Counted from the stretch's first letter, positions 35,141 through 44,368 are shown. The stretch is 64,000 nt of DNA from DATBRC01 sp036560485 (GCA_036560485.1 DATBRC010000020.1:124001-188000), one strand, 5' to 3'. Translations and numbers: made by a program. The notes: a model not told the origin generated them from the letters alone.

Positions 35141-38100
35141 ATGCTCGACGCTCTTCAAAGCGCCACCAATTCACTGCGTGCATTACTTGCGAACTACACG
35201 CAAGAGAATCGGCTATTCAGTTTGACGACCTCACTCGGTGCGAACAAGTTGTTGATCGAGCATATCGAGGGCGACGAAGGACTGAGCCAGTCGTATCATT
35301 TCGAGATCACTGTCCTCTCCACTGATGCGCACCTCGACCTCAAGCAATTGCTCGGGCAACCTGCGCTGCTTGAAATCCAGACACAACATAGCCGTGATGA
35401 CTTGCGTCCAATCCACGGTCACATCACAGCATTCGAGTTATTGTCAGCCGATGGCGGCTTTGCCCGCTATCGTCTTACATTGCAGCCATGGACCACATTC
35501 CTGCGCTACCGTTTTGACAGTTATGTCTGGCAAAGCAAAACCACGCTCGATATCGTTGCAGAAATCTTTGGCGACTATCAAGGTCAAGGCAAGCTGGCGC
35601 CGGCATGGCGCATTGCCGTTGCAGATCCCAGCAAATACGCTGTGCGCGATGTCTGCACACAATTTGAAGAAAGCGATTGGGAGTTTGTCGAACGCTTGTT
35701 AGCGGAAGAAGGCTTGTTCTACTGGTTCGAACACACTGGCGATACGCACGGCGAAGCACTTGGCACCCACACACTCGTAATCTCTGACAACAATACTGCT
35801 TTCACGCCGAATGCGCAATCCGAGATTCGTTTTCATCGCGCCGCTTCCGTCGAAAAAAGCGACAGCATCACAAGTTGGCACGCCACACGGCAATTGGTCA
35901 CCAACTCCATTGCCGTCGCGAGCTGGAACGAATCGCAAGTCAATGTCATTAGCAGTCAGCTCGATAGCAGCCACAACAGCGGCGATGTGCCAACTCTACT
36001 GTCAACCGATTTTCCAGGGCAAAGCCATTTCGACTCGCGCGAACAAGTTGAGCGCGCTGCGCAAATTCATCTCGAAGCAGTCGAAGCCCGCAATAAAACT
36101 TACACCGGCACGAGCACTGTCAGAACACTCTCGCCTGGCACCACATTCACGTTGACCGATCATGGCATTCACGATCTCGACCGTTTGACAGGCGGTAATA
36201 GCAATGCCACCTACGTCGTTGTCAGCGTCAAACATAAAGGCCGCAACAATCTGTCATCTGACGTGCATACGCTGACCAAGGGAACGTGGGGCAATAGCCT
36301 GACGCACTTGGCCAATGCCGCCAACCCAGCGGAAGACGAACCGCTATACCAGAACGAATTCAGCACATTGCGTGCCGATATCCCGTGGCGTCCATTGACC
36401 GAAGATGGTCACGGCGCCCTGCTCCATCCAAAGCCGAATGTGCATGGCATCCATACCGCGATCGTGGTCGGCGCAAGCGGACAAGACCTCACCACCGAAC
36501 GCGATCACAAGATCAAGGTGCAAATGCACTGGCAACGCGGCGCACAAAGCCACAGCCGCGCTGCGCATCCGCAAGGTGCAGACAACGCGCCCGGCAACGA
36601 AGGCGCATACATCTGGGTACGCGTAGCAGAAACAGCAGCGGGCGCCAACTGGGGCAGCAGCTTTGTGCCGCGTATCGGACAAGAAGTCGTGCTCGACTAT
36701 ATCGAAGGCGACATCGACCGTCCCATCGTGGTCGGCTCTCTGTATAACGGCAAGGGACAGGACGACGCGCAAGGCAATCAGATTTCTCAAGGCGCAGGAA
36801 CAGCCAGCGGCAACGCACCGGCATGGTTTGCCGGAAGCATAGATGATCACGCACACAATGCGATCATGGCCGGCTTCAAGACACAGGAAATCAGCAATAG
36901 CCAGGACGGCCAAGGCGGCTACAACGCACTGGTATTGGACGACAGCCCCAACCAGGTCGGTGCACGTCTGCAAAGCACCAAGACCAAAGCACAATTAAAT
37001 CTCGGCCACATCAAACGCCAGACCGACAACCAGCGTCAAGACAGCCACGGCCACGGTGCGGAATTAACTACTGACGCGTACGGTGCATTACGCGCCGGTC
37101 AAGGCGTGCTGCTCTCAGCCGATCTGCGCGCCAACGCAAGCGGCACGCAAATGGATGCCAGCGAAGCGATCACCCAATTGCAACAAGCGCATAACTTGCA
37201 AACCACGTTTGCCGATACCGCACAAAAGCACAACGCATTTGTCGGCAAGTCGTTCAACAAAGATCAGCATACATCGCCAGAAACCATGCTGAAGCGTCCA
37301 ATTGAATCGCTTGGACAAACGAATCAAGGCATCGGCACAGCAGAAGGTGGCGGCGCAGGAACTGTTCCTGCATTCGGACGCCCCGACCTGGTGGCCAGCG
37401 CACCCGGCGGCATCGCGCTGCTCACACCTAACGACGCGCACGCCACAGCATCATCGCTCACTATCATTGGCAGGCAAGATGTCAGCACAACGGTCGGAGC
37501 CAATTACGCAGCAGCAGTGAAATCCGGCATCAGTTTGTTCACCTACGGCGATGCCAAAGCCAAACGTAGCGACAAAGGCATCAAACTGCATGCGGCCAGC
37601 GGCAAAGTTGATCTACAGGCGCAGAGTGCGGAATTGAAAGCGGCGGCTGATAAGGACGTGAATATCAGCAGCAATGCCAAGGTCGAGGCAGCAGCCAGTG
37701 AACATGTGTTACTGACCGCAGGTGGCGCATATGTCAAGATTGAAGGCGGCAGTATTCAGATTCATGCGCCGGGATCTGTGCAGTTTAAAGCGGGACAAAA
37801 GAATTTGAGCGGGCCAGCGAGTATGGCTGGGGCATCGGCAAGCCTGCCAGTCGCTTCAGAGCTTTATCTAAAACCTACTGAAGAGCCACACAGCCTGCGC
37901 TTTACAGCTCTTGGTGCAGATGAATTGCTTGGACTCTCAGGCTGGGCCGGACATCTTTATTCGATCAAAGACAGCGAGGGAAAAACGGTTTCCCAAGGCA
38001 CCGTTCCTGAAGATGGACGCTTGCCACGTGTGACTAGTGACCACACGCAATTGCACATATTACGCTTGGGTGATCCCAAAAGCGCACAGCTTGTGCCGCA

Positions 38101-38332
38101 ACCAGCTATCGAAATAGATCAGCCAACGCTGCACGATGAAGACGAAGAGACTGATGACGACGGCACGGAAACGAGCGACGTCGGACAACATGATGATGAT
38201 ATTCACACCGTACCTGAAGTTATTGGAAACCGCTATTTCCAAGAAGTGCTGGATGCAACTTCACATCACGGCACTGAATTCCTGTCCGAATCCGATTTGG
38301 CAGAATTCGTTAATAAATCAAACGCCTCCTGA
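35141..38332 (+). CDS. vgrG: type VI secretion system spike protein VgrG (TssI)
   Basis: A 1063-residue VgrG. The N-terminal gp27-like part (about residues 22-380) starts with LFSLTTSLGANKLLIEHIEG, cited in part, and holds CTQFEESDWEFVERLLAEEGLFYWFEH. The gp5-like OB region (about 420-545) has AYIWVRVAE, WGSSFVPRIGQEV and the typical RPIVVGSLYNG. A DUF2345 region with the repeated needle beta-helix follows (about 735-890). The last 170 residues are an extension with a beta-rich segment and a strongly acidic stretch (DEDEETDDDGTE, near residue 1000), probably the docking part for the effector. No other T6SS core genes are in the window, so it is an orphan VgrG unit using a system encoded elsewhere. 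Confidence 0.94.
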   Translation: MLDALQSATNSLRALLANYTQENRLFSLTTSLGANKLLIEHIEGDEGLSQSYHFEITVLSTDAHLDLKQLLGQPALLEIQTQHSRDDLRPIHGHITAFELLSADGGFARYRLTLQPWTTFLRYRFDSYVWQSKTTLDIVAEIFGDYQGQGKLAPAWRIAVADPSKYAVRDVCTQFEESDWEFVERLLAEEGLFYWFEHTGDTHGEALGTHTLVISDNNTAFTPNAQSEIRFHRAASVEKSDSITSWHATRQLVTNSIAVASWNESQVNVISSQLDSSHNSGDVPTLLSTDFPGQSHFDSREQVERAAQIHLEAVEARNKTYTGTSTVRTLSPGTTFTLTDHGIHDLDRLTGGNSNATYVVVSVKHKGRNNLSSDVHTLTKGTWGNSLTHLANAANPAEDEPLYQNEFSTLRADIPWRPLTEDGHGALLHPKPNVHGIHTAIVVGASGQDLTTERDHKIKVQMHWQRGAQSHSRAAHPQGADNAPGNEGAYIWVRVAETAAGANWGSSFVPRIGQEVVLDYIEGDIDRPIVVGSLYNGKGQDDAQGNQISQGAGTASGNAPAWFAGSIDDHAHNAIMAGFKTQEISNSQDGQGGYNALVLDDSPNQVGARLQSTKTKAQLNLGHIKRQTDNQRQDSHGHGAELTTDAYGALRAGQGVLLSADLRANASGTQMDASEAITQLQQAHNLQTTFADTAQKHNAFVGKSFNKDQHTSPETMLKRPIESLGQTNQGIGTAEGGGAGTVPAFGRPDLVASAPGGIALLTPNDAHATASSLTIIGRQDVSTTVGANYAAAVKSGISLFTYGDAKAKRSDKGIKLHAASGKVDLQAQSAELKAAADKDVNISSNAKVEAAASEHVLLTAGGAYVKIEGGSIQIHAPGSVQFKAGQKNLSGPASMAGASASLPVASELYLKPTEEPHSLRFTALGADELLGLSGWAGHLYSIKDSEGKTVSQGTVPEDGRLPRVTSDHTQLHILRLGDPKSAQLVPQPAIEIDQPTLHDEDEETDDDGTETSDVGQHDDDIHTVPEVIGNRYFQEVLDATSHHGTEFLSESDLAEFVNKSNAS

Positions 38333-38352
38333 TACTGAATAAGACATTGATC

Positions 38353-40191
38353 ATGACTCGATTTATTAAAGCCACATACCATCCAAACATTAAAGCAGCA
38401 GAATTCATTGCAGATGATGGCCGCCATCTGATACGTAGTGGAGGATCACTGCAATGGCGCATTTGCAATGCCGGTGATCTTGTATCCCCTGTCATCAACG
38501 GCATACCATGCCCCAAAAAAACAAAAGGCTACATTGGCTTTGCCAAAGCTGCCAACAGTGATCACCACTTCTTTATCTTCCCCGATTACGAAACGGGCCG
38601 TGCCGAACTCAAAACCTCCTTACAGCGCAAGTACAAAAACAAGACTCTGAGTGAAACTGTCAAAAGCTACGCCCCAAAACATGACGGCAATGATTCCGAT
38701 AAATACGTGAATGATCTCAGCAAAATGTCTGGCGTTGATAAGAACACTAAAATCAAAGACCTCAGTGATACACAACTCAGCTCGTTGATGGACAGTATTG
38801 AGCGGCTTGAGGGTTATCACGCTGATGCAGATACACGCAAAGAAATCTGGCTACAAGTGAGCCACATCCAAGCCACCGATGGCACAAGGCCGCTGGCCAA
38901 TGAAGAAATTGTCGTGCGCATGGATGGCAAGGAAACTACGCTCAAATCTAATGCCATCGGCAAATTTCCACCTATCGTACACGGAACAGGTCCTGCCGAG
39001 ATTCATCACAAAACAATCGATGGTGACTTGAAGAAAGTTGGTGAATTACCTGCCGATAAAGGTCAGCACTGGAGTCTAATAACAAAAGTAGCGGAATTCT
39101 TTGGTACAACAGCGCCTGTTAAAGCACCCGACAATCTCATCACTAAGAAGCAACCGCTCCACTACACTGTGCAATCCGGCGACACCTTAAACAAGATCGC
39201 TACTCGCCTCAAAACGAATGTGGCACAAATTAAAAAAGACAATCATCTAACCAAAGATACGATTCTTCCAGGCCAAGTACTTGGTATCAATCAGCCAGCG
39301 CCAGTCTCGCTAGGTGCAACACCAGCGAAGAAAGCTACTCCCAAATCAGCGCCCTCAGTTGCTGAAGCAGGGGCTGTGTCAGCAAATGCTTTCAAACCAA
39401 AACGTATTCCAACTTTGGAAAACCAAACTACCTTTGCTCGTTCCAAAGAAGGAGCAGGAGAACCGCTCGCTCTTATTACACCTGAAGATGGCGTTGCACC
39501 ATGGATGAAGTATGCATTGGCAGAAGCAAAACGCTTCCATGGATCACCTGAACAAGAAATTGAAAAGGACATCAACTACCATAAAGAAATAAAAGACAGT
39601 ATGAAATCTATGGCAGGTAAAGACAATGCCTGGTGTGCAGCATTCGCAAACTGGTGCTTGATGAAAGCGGGATACCCTATTCAAAATCCAAAAGAGACAG
39701 GTTTTGTGGATTGGTCTGCTGCAAAAGCGCGAGCCGATGGGTTCCGACAATTGCATGGTAAAAAAGAATCGAAAGGGCAAAAATACGATGACATCCCGTT
39801 TGTACCCAACCCTCTATTTGTCAAAATTGATGAACCAATTTATGGTGCAATAGCGGTTATCACAACTCCAAGTAACCACGGTGAACATGTAGGATTTGTA
39901 TATGGAAGAAGCGCAAAAGATAGTGTCTGCGTTCTAGGAGGTAATCAATCCGATATGATCTGTTTCAGAGGATTCACTGAAAAAGAAGTGATAAGAAAAA
40001 CAAAAGTAAAAACAAAAACTGGCAAAATTGTAACGGCAGAGAAAAAGAGCAAACACCTTGAGTTTTTTATACCAGCATCTTATTTTCATGCCTATGAAAA
40101 AATGAGTAAGTCATTGTCTAATGTGAATCCAGATGCTGCCAATAAAACAATTGGCATCGAATTTCTTAAAGATAAAGCGAAAACAACATGA
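38353..40191 (+). CDS. putative T6SS peptidoglycan-targeting effector (LysM plus CHAP-like amidase)
   Basis: The 612-residue product begins 20 bases after vgrG. Residues about 45-130 (GYIGFAKAANSDHHFFIF, SLQRKYKNKTLSETVKSYAP) resemble a domain of phage P5-type lytic structural proteins. Residues about 270-315 form a LysM peptidoglycan-binding motif (YTVQSGDTLNKIATRL). The C-terminal part (about 375-600) matches the TIGR02594 amidase-like family: NAWCAAFANWC with the presumed nucleophile C428, and GEHVGFVYG with H512. It would cut peptidoglycan peptides or amide bonds in a target cell after VgrG delivery. There is no signal peptide, as usual for VgrG cargo. Its stop overlaps the next gene by four bases. 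The start is the ATG at 38353 (MTRFIKATYHP). Confidence 0.8.
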   Translation: MTRFIKATYHPNIKAAEFIADDGRHLIRSGGSLQWRICNAGDLVSPVINGIPCPKKTKGYIGFAKAANSDHHFFIFPDYETGRAELKTSLQRKYKNKTLSETVKSYAPKHDGNDSDKYVNDLSKMSGVDKNTKIKDLSDTQLSSLMDSIERLEGYHADADTRKEIWLQVSHIQATDGTRPLANEEIVVRMDGKETTLKSNAIGKFPPIVHGTGPAEIHHKTIDGDLKKVGELPADKGQHWSLITKVAEFFGTTAPVKAPDNLITKKQPLHYTVQSGDTLNKIATRLKTNVAQIKKDNHLTKDTILPGQVLGINQPAPVSLGATPAKKATPKSAPSVAEAGAVSANAFKPKRIPTLENQTTFARSKEGAGEPLALITPEDGVAPWMKYALAEAKRFHGSPEQEIEKDINYHKEIKDSMKSMAGKDNAWCAAFANWCLMKAGYPIQNPKETGFVDWSAAKARADGFRQLHGKKESKGQKYDDIPFVPNPLFVKIDEPIYGAIAVITTPSNHGEHVGFVYGRSAKDSVCVLGGNQSDMICFRGFTEKEVIRKTKVKTKTGKIVTAEKKSKHLEFFIPASYFHAYEKMSKSLSNVNPDAANKTIGIEFLKDKAKTT

Positions 40192-40682
40192 AGCGCATAA
40201 CAAAAATAATTTTTCTTTTTTTTATTTTATTTTTGAACTTTCAGAAAACCGCATTTGCAGGAGATGTAGGTGGCCCTTATGTGATTTGGGTAAATTTATC
40301 AAATAACAAAACAATAGATGAATTGATTGCGAGACGTATAGATGAGCATGATGATTGCATCCCACCTGATGCTAAATTTTTACTAAATGATCGCCCCGAT
40401 GACATTACAGATGAACTTTTACACAAAGCAGTTATTAAAAATGACAAGGCATCTATAAAACTTCTTGAAAAGATAATGCGCCGTCCTTTTGGGCTCCTCA
40501 AAAATGGTTTTGACGGAATTATTACTTATGATGAAGAAAAGACGCCGAGATTTTCCAGTGTTGTTACAGGTTGGCATGCTGTTGCTAGAGAAAAAATACC
40601 AAAACCTACTGATGCAGATAAAAAATCAGTATGGGATACGTTTTGCATTGTCATCCCACCGATAACTAGAAATTCCAAATGA
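40188..40682 (+). CDS. exported small protein, candidate immunity protein 1
   Basis: I do not recognise the fold. The 164-residue protein has a strong signal peptide (IIFLFFILFLNFQKTAFA, cleavage near residue 24), so it acts in the periplasm. There the amidase-type effector of the preceding gene would need to be neutralised. It starts inside the last codons of the effector (ATGA overlap), an arrangement typical of toxin-immunity pairs. Two cysteines (DDCIPP, DTFCIV) may form a disulfide. Base composition is markedly AT-rich compared with the neighbours (long T runs at 40205-40235), suggesting horizontal acquisition. Immunity function is inferred from position and export alone. Confidence 0.68.
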   Translation: MKRITKIIFLFFILFLNFQKTAFAGDVGGPYVIWVNLSNNKTIDELIARRIDEHDDCIPPDAKFLLNDRPDDITDELLHKAVIKNDKASIKLLEKIMRRPFGLLKNGFDGIITYDEEKTPRFSSVVTGWHAVAREKIPKPTDADKKSVWDTFCIVIPPITRNSK

Positions 40683-41158
40683 ATCCCTCTTTTTCTGTTA
40701 GAAAAATAATTCTATTAGCAATCTCATTCACGTTATTTTTGACTATTAGCACGTTCTGCTTTGCGGCATCAATATCCTCCTCAGAACGCAAAGAAATATT
40801 AGATGTGGCACGCCCTGTAGTAACGGCTGTAGTTGGTCAACCTATAAAATTCATAGTTGATCATTTAAATGTTGATTCTAATTGGGCTATTCTTGTTGGT
40901 GGCTTAGTCAAAGAAAATGGAAGTCCAGTTGACTGGAGCAAAGCTGCAAGCTGCAATGCAGACCTCGATAACATCCTTTGGGTTGTGCTCGTAAAAGCAG
41001 ATGGCCAATGGCGAATTGCTCAAATGGATGTATGCGCGGGAGAACCGCCTTATTGGGGTATGGGTTATTTATGGCCTTGCGGAGTTTATAAGGGTCTTAC
41101 TGAAGGTGAGCGAAATCTTGAAGTTGAATGTCACCGTGAGCATGGCAATAGTAAGTAA
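40679..41158 (+). CDS. exported small protein, candidate immunity protein 2
   Basis: The 159-residue protein has a signal peptide (ILLAISFTLFLTISTFCFAA, cleavage near residue 30) and a mature domain with RPVVTAVVGQPIKFIVDHL, NWAILVGGLV and VLVKADGQWRIAQMDVC. Similar small exported proteins with the GQPIKF and W-I-QMD pattern occur beside VgrG effectors, so a second immunity role is likely; this is from memory of the family, not a search. Four cysteines in the mature part suggest two disulfides. It overlaps the preceding gene by four bases and is the last of the four-gene vgrG operon. It keeps the AT-rich composition. Confidence 0.66.
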   Translation: MNPSFSVRKIILLAISFTLFLTISTFCFAASISSSERKEILDVARPVVTAVVGQPIKFIVDHLNVDSNWAILVGGLVKENGSPVDWSKAASCNADLDNILWVVLVKADGQWRIAQMDVCAGEPPYWGMGYLWPCGVYKGLTEGERNLEVECHREHGNSK

Positions 41159-41189
41159 ATAAATTCATAATATCGCAACCCAAAAAGAA

Positions 41190-41219
41190 AAAGGACTTGG
41201 ATCTTCATCCAAGTCCTTT
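41190..41219 (-). terminator. bidirectional terminator between the vgrG operon and tRNA-Val
   Basis: A perfect 13-base stem (aaaggacttggat / atccaagtccttt) with a four-base loop. The minus-strand side is followed by TTCTTTTTGG, giving the better U-tract, so it mainly ends the tRNA-Val transcript; the plus side (TATGTTTT) may end the vgrG operon. Confidence 0.82.
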
Positions 41220-41225
41220 ATGTTT

Positions 41226-41300
41226 TGGTGGGCGGTGCAAGTTTCGAACTTGCGACCCCTGCCGTGTGAAGGCAGTGCTCTACCCCTGAGCTAACCGCCC
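41226..41300 (-). tRNA. tRNA-Val (CAC anticodon)
   Basis: The 75-base sequence folds as a full cloverleaf: acceptor stem GGGCGGT/ACCGCCC, D-arm AGCTCAGGGGTAGAGC, anticodon stem CTGCC/GGCAG with loop TTCACAC (anticodon CAC, reading GTG), T-arm with GTTCGAA, and an encoded CCA end. It sits downstream of dnaQ on the same strand, the place where E. coli has aspV. Confidence 0.95.
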
Positions 41301-41337
41301 AAAGCGGGGCGAATTATCGCACGGATGGCGATTTGGT

Positions 41338-42057
41338 TCAATCTGCTGCGTTGGTAGCCGTACGCCATACGCAGGTTCCCTTCACTTCTTTGTCGAGCCG
41401 CGCGAGGGTGGCTTCATGTTCGGCCAATTCTTCTTCCGTTGCTTGCAGCACGACAATGTTGGCGGTCAGTGGTATTTCAACGGCAGTCTCTCCACCAATC
41501 GATTCGGTTTCAACCACGGCTAGATCAATCGAAAAACTATTCTGGCCGCGTGTCATGGCCAAATAAACTTCGGCCAATAATTCCGCATCGAGCAACGCGC
41601 CGTGCAATGTGCGGTGCGCATTGGAGATGCCGTAACGGTCGCACAATGCATCGAGCGAGTTGCGTTTGCCAGGATGCATTTCCTTCGCTTGCACTAGCGT
41701 GTCGGTGACCTTGGCGACATGTTCATGAAAGCGCGGAATATCGAGGCGTTTGAATTCTGCGTCGAGAAAACCGACGTCGAACGGTGCGTTGTGAATAATG
41801 ATTTCAGCACCGGCAATATAGTCGCGCAGTTCCGCTGCGATCTCGGCGAATTTTGGTTTATCGCTGAGGAATTCTGTCGTCAATCCGTGGACCGCTAACG
41901 CACCTTCTTCCGAATCACGTTCCGGATTGATATAGCTGTGGAAATTATTGCCGGTCAGTTGACGGTTGATCAGCTCGACGCATCCAATTTCGATGATGCG
42001 GTCTCCGGAGCGCGGGTTAAGTCCTGTTGTTTCAGTATCGAGAACGATTTGTCGCAT
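41338..42057 (-). CDS. dnaQ: DNA polymerase III epsilon subunit (3'-5' proofreading exonuclease)
   Basis: The 239-residue protein has the DEDDh exonuclease motifs: ExoI DTETTG (D7, E9) at the N-terminus, ExoII HNAPFDVGFLD and ExoIII with HGALLDAELLAEVYLAM (His and Asp). The C-terminal 50 residues hold the polymerase-binding tail. It removes misincorporated bases during replication. The start MRQIVLDTETTG at 42057 places the catalytic motif where the family has it; the longer frame to 42111 runs into a repeat element. It forms a group with rnhA upstream and tRNA-Val downstream. Confidence 0.95.
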   Translation of the reverse strand: MRQIVLDTETTGLNPRSGDRIIEIGCVELINRQLTGNNFHSYINPERDSEEGALAVHGLTTEFLSDKPKFAEIAAELRDYIAGAEIIIHNAPFDVGFLDAEFKRLDIPRFHEHVAKVTDTLVQAKEMHPGKRNSLDALCDRYGISNAHRTLHGALLDAELLAEVYLAMTRGQNSFSIDLAVVETESIGGETAVEIPLTANIVVLQATEEELAEHEATLARLDKEVKGTCVWRTATNAAD

Positions 42058-42086
42058 AATTCTAAAAATTTCGTGAGTTAATGTAA

Positions 42087-42189
42087 TAGGCCTGACGCAA
42101 AACTGCCCCAACTGCGTTGTCGCTCCTTGCCGTACGTCTGTACTGTCTTCGTCGCGACGTCTTGCCGGGACAATTTTGCGTAAGTCCTA
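42087..42189 (-). repeat. 103-base dispersed inverted-repeat element, copy 2
   Basis: On the minus strand it begins TAGGACTTACGCAAAA, identical to copy 1 at 34997, and ends TTTTGCGTCAGGCCTA. The centre shares tcgcgacga, cagtaca and caacgcag with copy 1. It fills most of the 150-base gap between rnhA and dnaQ. No transposase gene is present, so it behaves like a MITE or REP-type element. Confidence 0.8.
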
Positions 42190-42207
42190 TGCAAGTCACT
42201 GTGTGCA

Positions 42208-42642
42208 TCACAGCACCGACTCTACACCCATATTCGCCAGTGCATCGGCTCGCTCATTGCCTTCATGTCCTGCATGTCCTTTGACCCAGCGCCAATGAAT
42301 ATGATGACGCGCTTGTGCTGCATCGAGTGCTTGCCATAGGTCGACATTTTTGACCGGTTCGCGCGCTGCTGTTTTCCAGCCGCGTGCTTTCCAGCCGTGA
42401 ATCCATTCGCTGATGCCTTTTTGTACGTATTGACTGTCGGTATGGACTGTCACTTCGCATGGACGTTTCAGTGCTGAGAGCGCTTCGATCACGGCCTTTA
42501 ATTCCATCCGGTTGTTGGTGGTGTTGAGTTCGCCACCGAATAATTCCTTTTCGTTGGAGCCCATCACCAGCCATGCGCCCCAACCTCCCGGTCCGGGGTT
42601 GCCCTTGCAGGCACCATCAGTAAATATTTCTACTTTATCCAT
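42208..42642 (-). CDS. rnhA: ribonuclease HI
   Basis: The 144-residue enzyme shows all catalytic acids of RNase HI: D9 ([16 protein letters not shown]), E47 (NNRMELKA), D69 (VHTDSQYV) and D133 (NERADALA), with H123 in KGHAGHEGN. It cuts the RNA strand of RNA-DNA hybrids, removing primers and R-loops. It is preceded by the methyltransferase gene (11-base gap) and followed by dnaQ, a pairing conserved from E. coli, where the two genes are divergent. The length is standard for the bacterial type. Confidence 0.97.
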   Translation of the reverse strand: MDKVEIFTDGACKGNPGPGGWGAWLVMGSNEKELFGGELNTTNNRMELKAVIEALSALKRPCEVTVHTDSQYVQKGISEWIHGWKARGWKTAAREPVKNVDLWQALDAAQARHHIHWRWVKGHAGHEGNERADALANMGVESVL

Positions 42643-42653
42643 TCTTGTTCCGA

Positions 42654-43454
42654 TTACTTCGTGCGATGCTTCATTTCAGAAATATCATGATGCATCTTGT
42701 TGGTTGCAGGCACGCCTTGCGGCGCTTTGACTGTTTGTTTTGTCAGTGCTGGGCCAACCAAGCGCATGCCTTTGATGCGTTTGATTGCTTGCACCATATA
42801 CACTGCACCCAGATAAGGCCACCAGCGGTCACCTGCTTTTTCCATGAAGGAAAATTTATTACGCCATTTGTCTGCTTGAAAAGGCGGCGCGTAACATCCG
42901 AAGTAGCCGCGATTCACGTTCAGATTTAATAACTTCAACCAGTCTTTCAAGCGCAGCATGCTGATGAATTCACCATGTTGCGGCAGAAAATGCGCTCCAC
43001 TTAAACGTCCTGCAAATTGCCGCATCCCCCATAAGCTTGCTGGATTAAATCCGCAGATAATCAATTGCCCTTCCGGGATCAGCACGCGCTCCACTTCGCG
43101 CAGCACCTGATGCGGCTCTTCGGCAAATTCCAGCACATGCGGCAAGACCACCAGATCCAGACTTTGCGACGCGAATGGCAATTCGGCAAAATCGTGTACC
43201 ACTACGATCGGCGACGTTCCCTCTGCGGCTGGACCAATCGGCAGATGCGTATCGGATAACCATCTATGAGGCATCCGGTTCGCTTGCAATGCATTGATTT
43301 GCGGCATGCCAATCTGCATTGCCTTGAAGCCAAAAATGTCCACCGTCAATTTATCCAGGCAAGCCTGTTCCCATTCGCGCACATAGTTCCCCACTGGCGT
43401 TTGCAGCCATGGGCCGAGCGCTATAATGGACTTTTGAGGTGACGGGTTTTCCAT
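42654..43454 (-). CDS. class I SAM-dependent methyltransferase (YafS-like position)
   Basis: The 266-residue protein has a Methyltransf_11-type core: [27 protein letters not shown], cited in part as DFAELPFA and [11 protein letters not shown], followed by [25 protein letters not shown]. The usual glycine-rich first motif is poorly kept ([11 protein letters not shown]), as in YafS homologues. The substrate is unknown. Its place between gloB and rnhA equals that of yafS in E. coli, which supports orthology. The start chosen (MENPSPQ) shares the CCATGG palindrome with the divergent gloB start, an unusually tight arrangement; a start inside the gene cannot be excluded. Confidence 0.8.
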   Translation of the reverse strand: MENPSPQKSIIALGPWLQTPVGNYVREWEQACLDKLTVDIFGFKAMQIGMPQINALQANRMPHRWLSDTHLPIGPAAEGTSPIVVVHDFAELPFASQSLDLVVLPHVLEFAEEPHQVLREVERVLIPEGQLIICGFNPASLWGMRQFAGRLSGAHFLPQHGEFISMLRLKDWLKLLNLNVNRGYFGCYAPPFQADKWRNKFSFMEKAGDRWWPYLGAVYMVQAIKRIKGMRLVGPALTKQTVKAPQGVPATNKMHHDISEMKHRTK

Positions 43455-44229
43455 GGGTACGTTAAGTGTATTGGCGGTTCCGGCGTTTAATGACAATTAT
43501 TTGTGGCTCGTTCACGACCACATTAACGCCATCGTAATCGATCCTGGCGATGCAACACCGATTTTGGCGGCATTGGATGCACATAAATTATCGTTGGTCG
43601 CTATTCTACTGACACATCATCATGCTGACCATATCGGCGGGGTGCCGGATTTATTGCAGCGTTTCAAAATCCCGGTATATGGGCCGCAGCTGGAAAAGAT
43701 TGCAACTGTCACGCACCCTGTGACCGAAGGCGACACCGTTACGATTCCAGAACTGCAATTAAAACTATCCGTCCTGAATGTGCCCGGCCACACGCGCGGA
43801 CACATTGCCTACGTAGCGCATCAGCAAGGCTGGCTATTTTGCGGTGATACCTTGTTCGCCGGAGGGTGCGGCAGATTGTTTGAAGGGTCACCGGCACAAA
43901 TGGTAACGTCATTATCCAAGCTGGCAGCGCTGCCGGATGCCACCCAAGTATATTGCGCCCATGAATATACCTTGTCCAATTTGCGCTTCGCACATGAAGT
44001 CGATCCGAACAACACAGTATTGATGAACCGCATACAAGCAGAACAAGCCAAGCGAAATCATGGTCTACCTACGGTACCATCCACTATCGGACTGGAAAAG
44101 GCGACCAACCCCTTCATGCGCTATACGGAGCCGGCAATTCTGGATCGATTGAAAGCAGCGGGCCGATTGCATGAAACGGGACCGGTTGCGGCCTTTGCCG
44201 CATTGCGCGAATGGAAAAATACGTTTTGA
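43453..44229 (+). CDS. gloB: hydroxyacylglutathione hydrolase (glyoxalase II)
   Basis: The 258-residue metallo-beta-lactamase fold enzyme has the [10 protein letters not shown] metal motif (H55, H57, D59, H60), the second histidine in [12 protein letters not shown], the bridging aspartate in [17 protein letters not shown] and the C-terminal [13 protein letters not shown]. It hydrolyses S-lactoylglutathione to lactate and glutathione, completing methylglyoxal detoxification. GAGGTGA stands about 11 bases before the ATG. Its start codon overlaps that of the divergent methyltransferase. The order gloB then mltD on the same strand mirrors E. coli, though reversed in sequence. Confidence 0.95.
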   Translation: MGTLSVLAVPAFNDNYLWLVHDHINAIVIDPGDATPILAALDAHKLSLVAILLTHHHADHIGGVPDLLQRFKIPVYGPQLEKIATVTHPVTEGDTVTIPELQLKLSVLNVPGHTRGHIAYVAHQQGWLFCGDTLFAGGCGRLFEGSPAQMVTSLSKLAALPDATQVYCAHEYTLSNLRFAHEVDPNNTVLMNRIQAEQAKRNHGLPTVPSTIGLEKATNPFMRYTEPAILDRLKAAGRLHETGPVAAFAALREWKNTF

Positions 44230-44368
44230 ATTTGACCACGCAACGCATTTTTTAGTTATCAAATTAATATCTTTGCAGTAATAGTTCTTGCGTAGCAAAA
44301 CCTCGTTACGTACACTCTACCGAATAATATTTTCCGACTGTTGCCTAGTCGAATTTTTTTGGCGTGTT

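Noticed and set aside
36344..36994. 216-codon open frame on the minus strand
   Set aside because: Antisense to the vgrG OB-fold region; no coding features.
35141..41158. Possibility of a prophage tail module
   Set aside because: VgrG with DUF2345 and exported immunity candidates fit a T6SS module; no other phage genes are present.
42058..42111. Longer N-terminus for dnaQ
   Set aside because: The extra codons run into the dispersed repeat, and the DTETTG motif is normally at residues 7-12.
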